This document shows positions 14,258 to 17,489 of a DNA stretch of 17,489 nucleotides, piece by piece. The notes beneath the pieces are model-generated. The model had not been told where the DNA came from and did not search any database. It saw nothing but the letters and a program-made list of their open reading frames with translations. The position numbers and the translations under genes are program-made. The DNA is taken from the NCBI GenBank assembly GCA_964461885.1, contig CAYWVY010000046.1:1-17489 (forward strand), given 5' to 3'. The stretch is from UBA288 sp964461885 (GTDB lineage: Archaea > Halobacteriota > Methanomicrobia > Methanomicrobiales > Methanospirillaceae). Each line of letters begins with the position of its first letter. The stretch's first letter is position 1.

Positions 14258-15650
14258 CCTCTTCGTCGCGATGATGCGGGAGGAGTGGCGGGTCCACACC
14301 GAGCTCTTCGGCTCGGTCGGGTTCGCACTTTTCCCGGCCCTCGTCGGCGCGATGGCCTGCATGGGCACGGTCCTGGTCCCGGTGGTGAACGCGGCCCTGC
14401 CGGCCGGCGACCTCGCGACCATCGTCCACCTCCTCTTCCTCCTGGTCGGGGTCATGGTCGGCGGGTTCGGGCTCGCCGGGAACGAGGCCATGAACCGCCG
14501 CTTCGGCCAGGTCTCGTTCGTCGCGTACGCGGCCCGGACCCTGCCCCTCTCCGAGCGCCGGATCTTCGCCGTCTTCGTCGCGAAGGACACGGTCTACTAC
14601 CTCCTGCTCTGGATCCTTCCCGTGATCGCCGGGGTCGCCGTCGCCTCGCCGTTCGCCGGGATCCCGCCCGCGACCGTACTCCGCCTCGCCCTGACCCTGC
14701 TCCTCGCCTTCCTCGTCGGGCTCGCGGCCCTCTTCCTCCTCAGCACAGTCTGGGGGCGGTCGAAGGCCGCGTTCACCGTGCTCGGAGCCGTCCTCGCTGC
14801 CGGCGCCGCCGCCGTCGTCTTCACGACCGGCGCACTGCCGCCGTTCCCGCCGCTCCTGCTCTACCGTTCGTTCTCCTGGCCCCATCTCGCCGTGACCCTC
14901 GCCGGGATCGGGGCCGCGCTCGCGGTCTCGCTCCTGCTCTTTCACCCCGTCTCGGCCGGCGGGGAGCGCCGCCACCCGGATCGGTTCTCCGGCCTCGCCC
15001 GCCGGCTCGACCGTCTTCCCCACCCGGCGCTCGCGGCGAAGGACCTCCTCGACCTCTGGCGGAGCGGCGGCGGGGTCGGCCAGATCCTCTTCGCGCTCTT
15101 CCTCCCGCTCGGCCTCTGCTGGTTCCTGCTCTCGCTCCTGGACCGGGTGCTGCCGCCGCACGGCGTCCTTTTACTCTTCGCCGTGCTCGCGGGTGTGCTC
15201 GGCTCGACGGTCTACACCTGGCTGACCGCGTTCGACGCCTTCGGGCCGTACGGCTGCCTGCCGGTCGGGGTCGGGACCCTGATCCGGTCCAAGCTCACCT
15301 CGTTCGGCCTGCTCCAGGCCGTGCCGGCCGGCGTCGTGCTCGCGGCGGCCCTCGCGACGGGCGGAGGCGCGGTCGCCCTGCCCGCGATCGGCCTCGCGCT
15401 CGGCCTCTCGGCCTGGGCGGTCGCGGTCACGGTCTACCTCACCGGGCTCTCGCCGAACGTGCTCGTTTACGACCCGAAGGTGCTCGCGGCCTACCTTGCC
15501 GGCGTCGGCGCGCCGGTCATCGGGCTTGTCGCGCTCGTCTTCGCCTCCCCCTGGTTTGGGCTCGCGGCTCTGCTCCTTGTCACGCCGGCCGCGCTCGTCG
15601 TCTCCGCCGGCGTCCGACGGTGGGAGGCCGCGGACGACGCGTTCTTCTGA
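14250..15650 (+). CDS. ABC transporter membrane subunit, roughly 12 TM
   Basis: A 466-residue hydrophobic protein with about 12 predicted membrane segments, arranged as two sets of six around a hydrophilic middle (about 230-270: GGERRHPDRF, ARRLDRLPHPALAAKDLLDLW). I recognise no strong signature, so the call as permease rests on topology and on the 8-base overlap with the ATP-binding gene. The two halves may reflect an internal duplication or fusion of a six-TM ABC-2 permease (inference). An AKDLLDLWR-like motif before the second half resembles coupling-helix regions of ABC-2 permeases. Codon use is extremely G/C-rich, like its neighbours. The substrate is unknown. Confidence 0.85.
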   Translation: MPDLFVAMMREEWRVHTELFGSVGFALFPALVGAMACMGTVLVPVVNAALPAGDLATIVHLLFLLVGVMVGGFGLAGNEAMNRRFGQVSFVAYAARTLPLSERRIFAVFVAKDTVYYLLLWILPVIAGVAVASPFAGIPPATVLRLALTLLLAFLVGLAALFLLSTVWGRSKAAFTVLGAVLAAGAAAVVFTTGALPPFPPLLLYRSFSWPHLAVTLAGIGAALAVSLLLFHPVSAGGERRHPDRFSGLARRLDRLPHPALAAKDLLDLWRSGGGVGQILFALFLPLGLCWFLLSLLDRVLPPHGVLLLFAVLAGVLGSTVYTWLTAFDAFGPYGCLPVGVGTLIRSKLTSFGLLQAVPAGVVLAAALATGGGAVALPAIGLALGLSAWAVAVTVYLTGLSPNVLVYDPKVLAAYLAGVGAPVIGLVALVFASPWFGLAALLLVTPAALVVSAGVRRWEAADDAFF

Positions 15651-15727
15651 CGGGTAACGCCGTCGGCGAACCGGTCAAGAGCGGACGCCGCAGCCGTCGG
15701 CGAGCCGTGCGGCTCACGGGAAGGCTC

Positions 15728-15742
15728 GGGAAAAAGGGAATG
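15728..15742 (-). terminator. Possible oligo-T terminator of the thermosome gene
   Basis: In the 136-base gap between the convergent ABC permease and thermosome genes, the minus strand reads ATTCCCTTTTTCCC about 45-55 bases past the thermosome stop, after further pyrimidine-rich tracts. Archaeal transcription often stops at such T runs. The gap also holds a direct repeat GCCGTCGGCGA at 15659 and 15693. Confidence 0.35.
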
Positions 15743-15786
15743 TGCGTGAAAGGAGGGTAAGAAAGGGGGATGCGTGGGCCCGGACT

Positions 15787-17454
<1,668 letters not shown>

Positions 17455-17458
17455 GAGT

Positions 17459-17465
17459 ATCACCT
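17459..17465 (-). promoter_or_regulatory. Shine-Dalgarno that selects the TTG start of the thermosome gene
   Basis: AGGTGAT on the minus strand is a perfect match to the anti-Shine-Dalgarno and ends four bases before the TTG at 17454. The overlapping GTG at 17463 would leave no ribosome site. Confidence 0.6.
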
Positions 17466-17489
17466 GATGTGTCGATAATTTTGGTTTGT

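Overview
The window reads as chromosome of a euryarchaeal methanogen with high G+C (roughly two thirds by eye). The strongest clues are an adjacent DUF1890-DUF1894 pair (families known essentially from methanogens), a group II chaperonin (thermosome) with a GGM tail, an FdhD formate-dehydrogenase maturation protein, and archaeal-style TATA or T-rich boxes about 25 nt upstream of several start codons. FdhD, the multi-PAS cytosolic kinases and the base composition fit a formate-using member of Methanomicrobiales; that placement is inference.

Layout. (1) 119-4544 (+): a signalling operon of three genes joined by ATGA stop/start overlaps. It encodes a four-PAS histidine kinase, a stand-alone Rcp1-like response regulator, and a receiver-PAS-histidine kinase. 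All three look cytosolic and none has an output domain, so a phosphorelay or direct protein-protein output is likely. (2) 4617-6210: a DUF1294 membrane protein (-), rubredoxin (+) and an alpha/beta hydrolase (-). (3) 6343-7391 (+): cutA and fdhD, overlapping by GTGA. (4) 7407-8990 (-): an AI-2E family membrane protein and a VOC/glyoxalase-fold protein. (5) 9068-9807 (+): DUF1890 and DUF1894, overlapping by ATGA. (6) 9877-11636 (+): a KefB/YbaL-type cation:proton antiporter broken by three single-base indels and an in-frame TAG. (7) 11646-13414 (-): an 84-residue Cys-containing small protein with a TATA box placed for a leaderless mRNA, then a DHA2-type MFS exporter. (8) 13529-15650 (+): an ABC ATPase and its roughly 12-TM membrane partner. 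(9) 15787-17454 (-): the thermosome subunit, probably starting at a TTG with a strong Shine-Dalgarno.

Coding is dense: no gap between genes exceeds 300 bases. I saw no tRNA, rRNA, CRISPR array, insertion sequence or attachment site. The best candidates for something not well described are the DUF1890-DUF1894 pair, the mosaic PAS repeats in the first kinase, the locally decayed antiporter, and the small Cys protein with its leaderless promoter.
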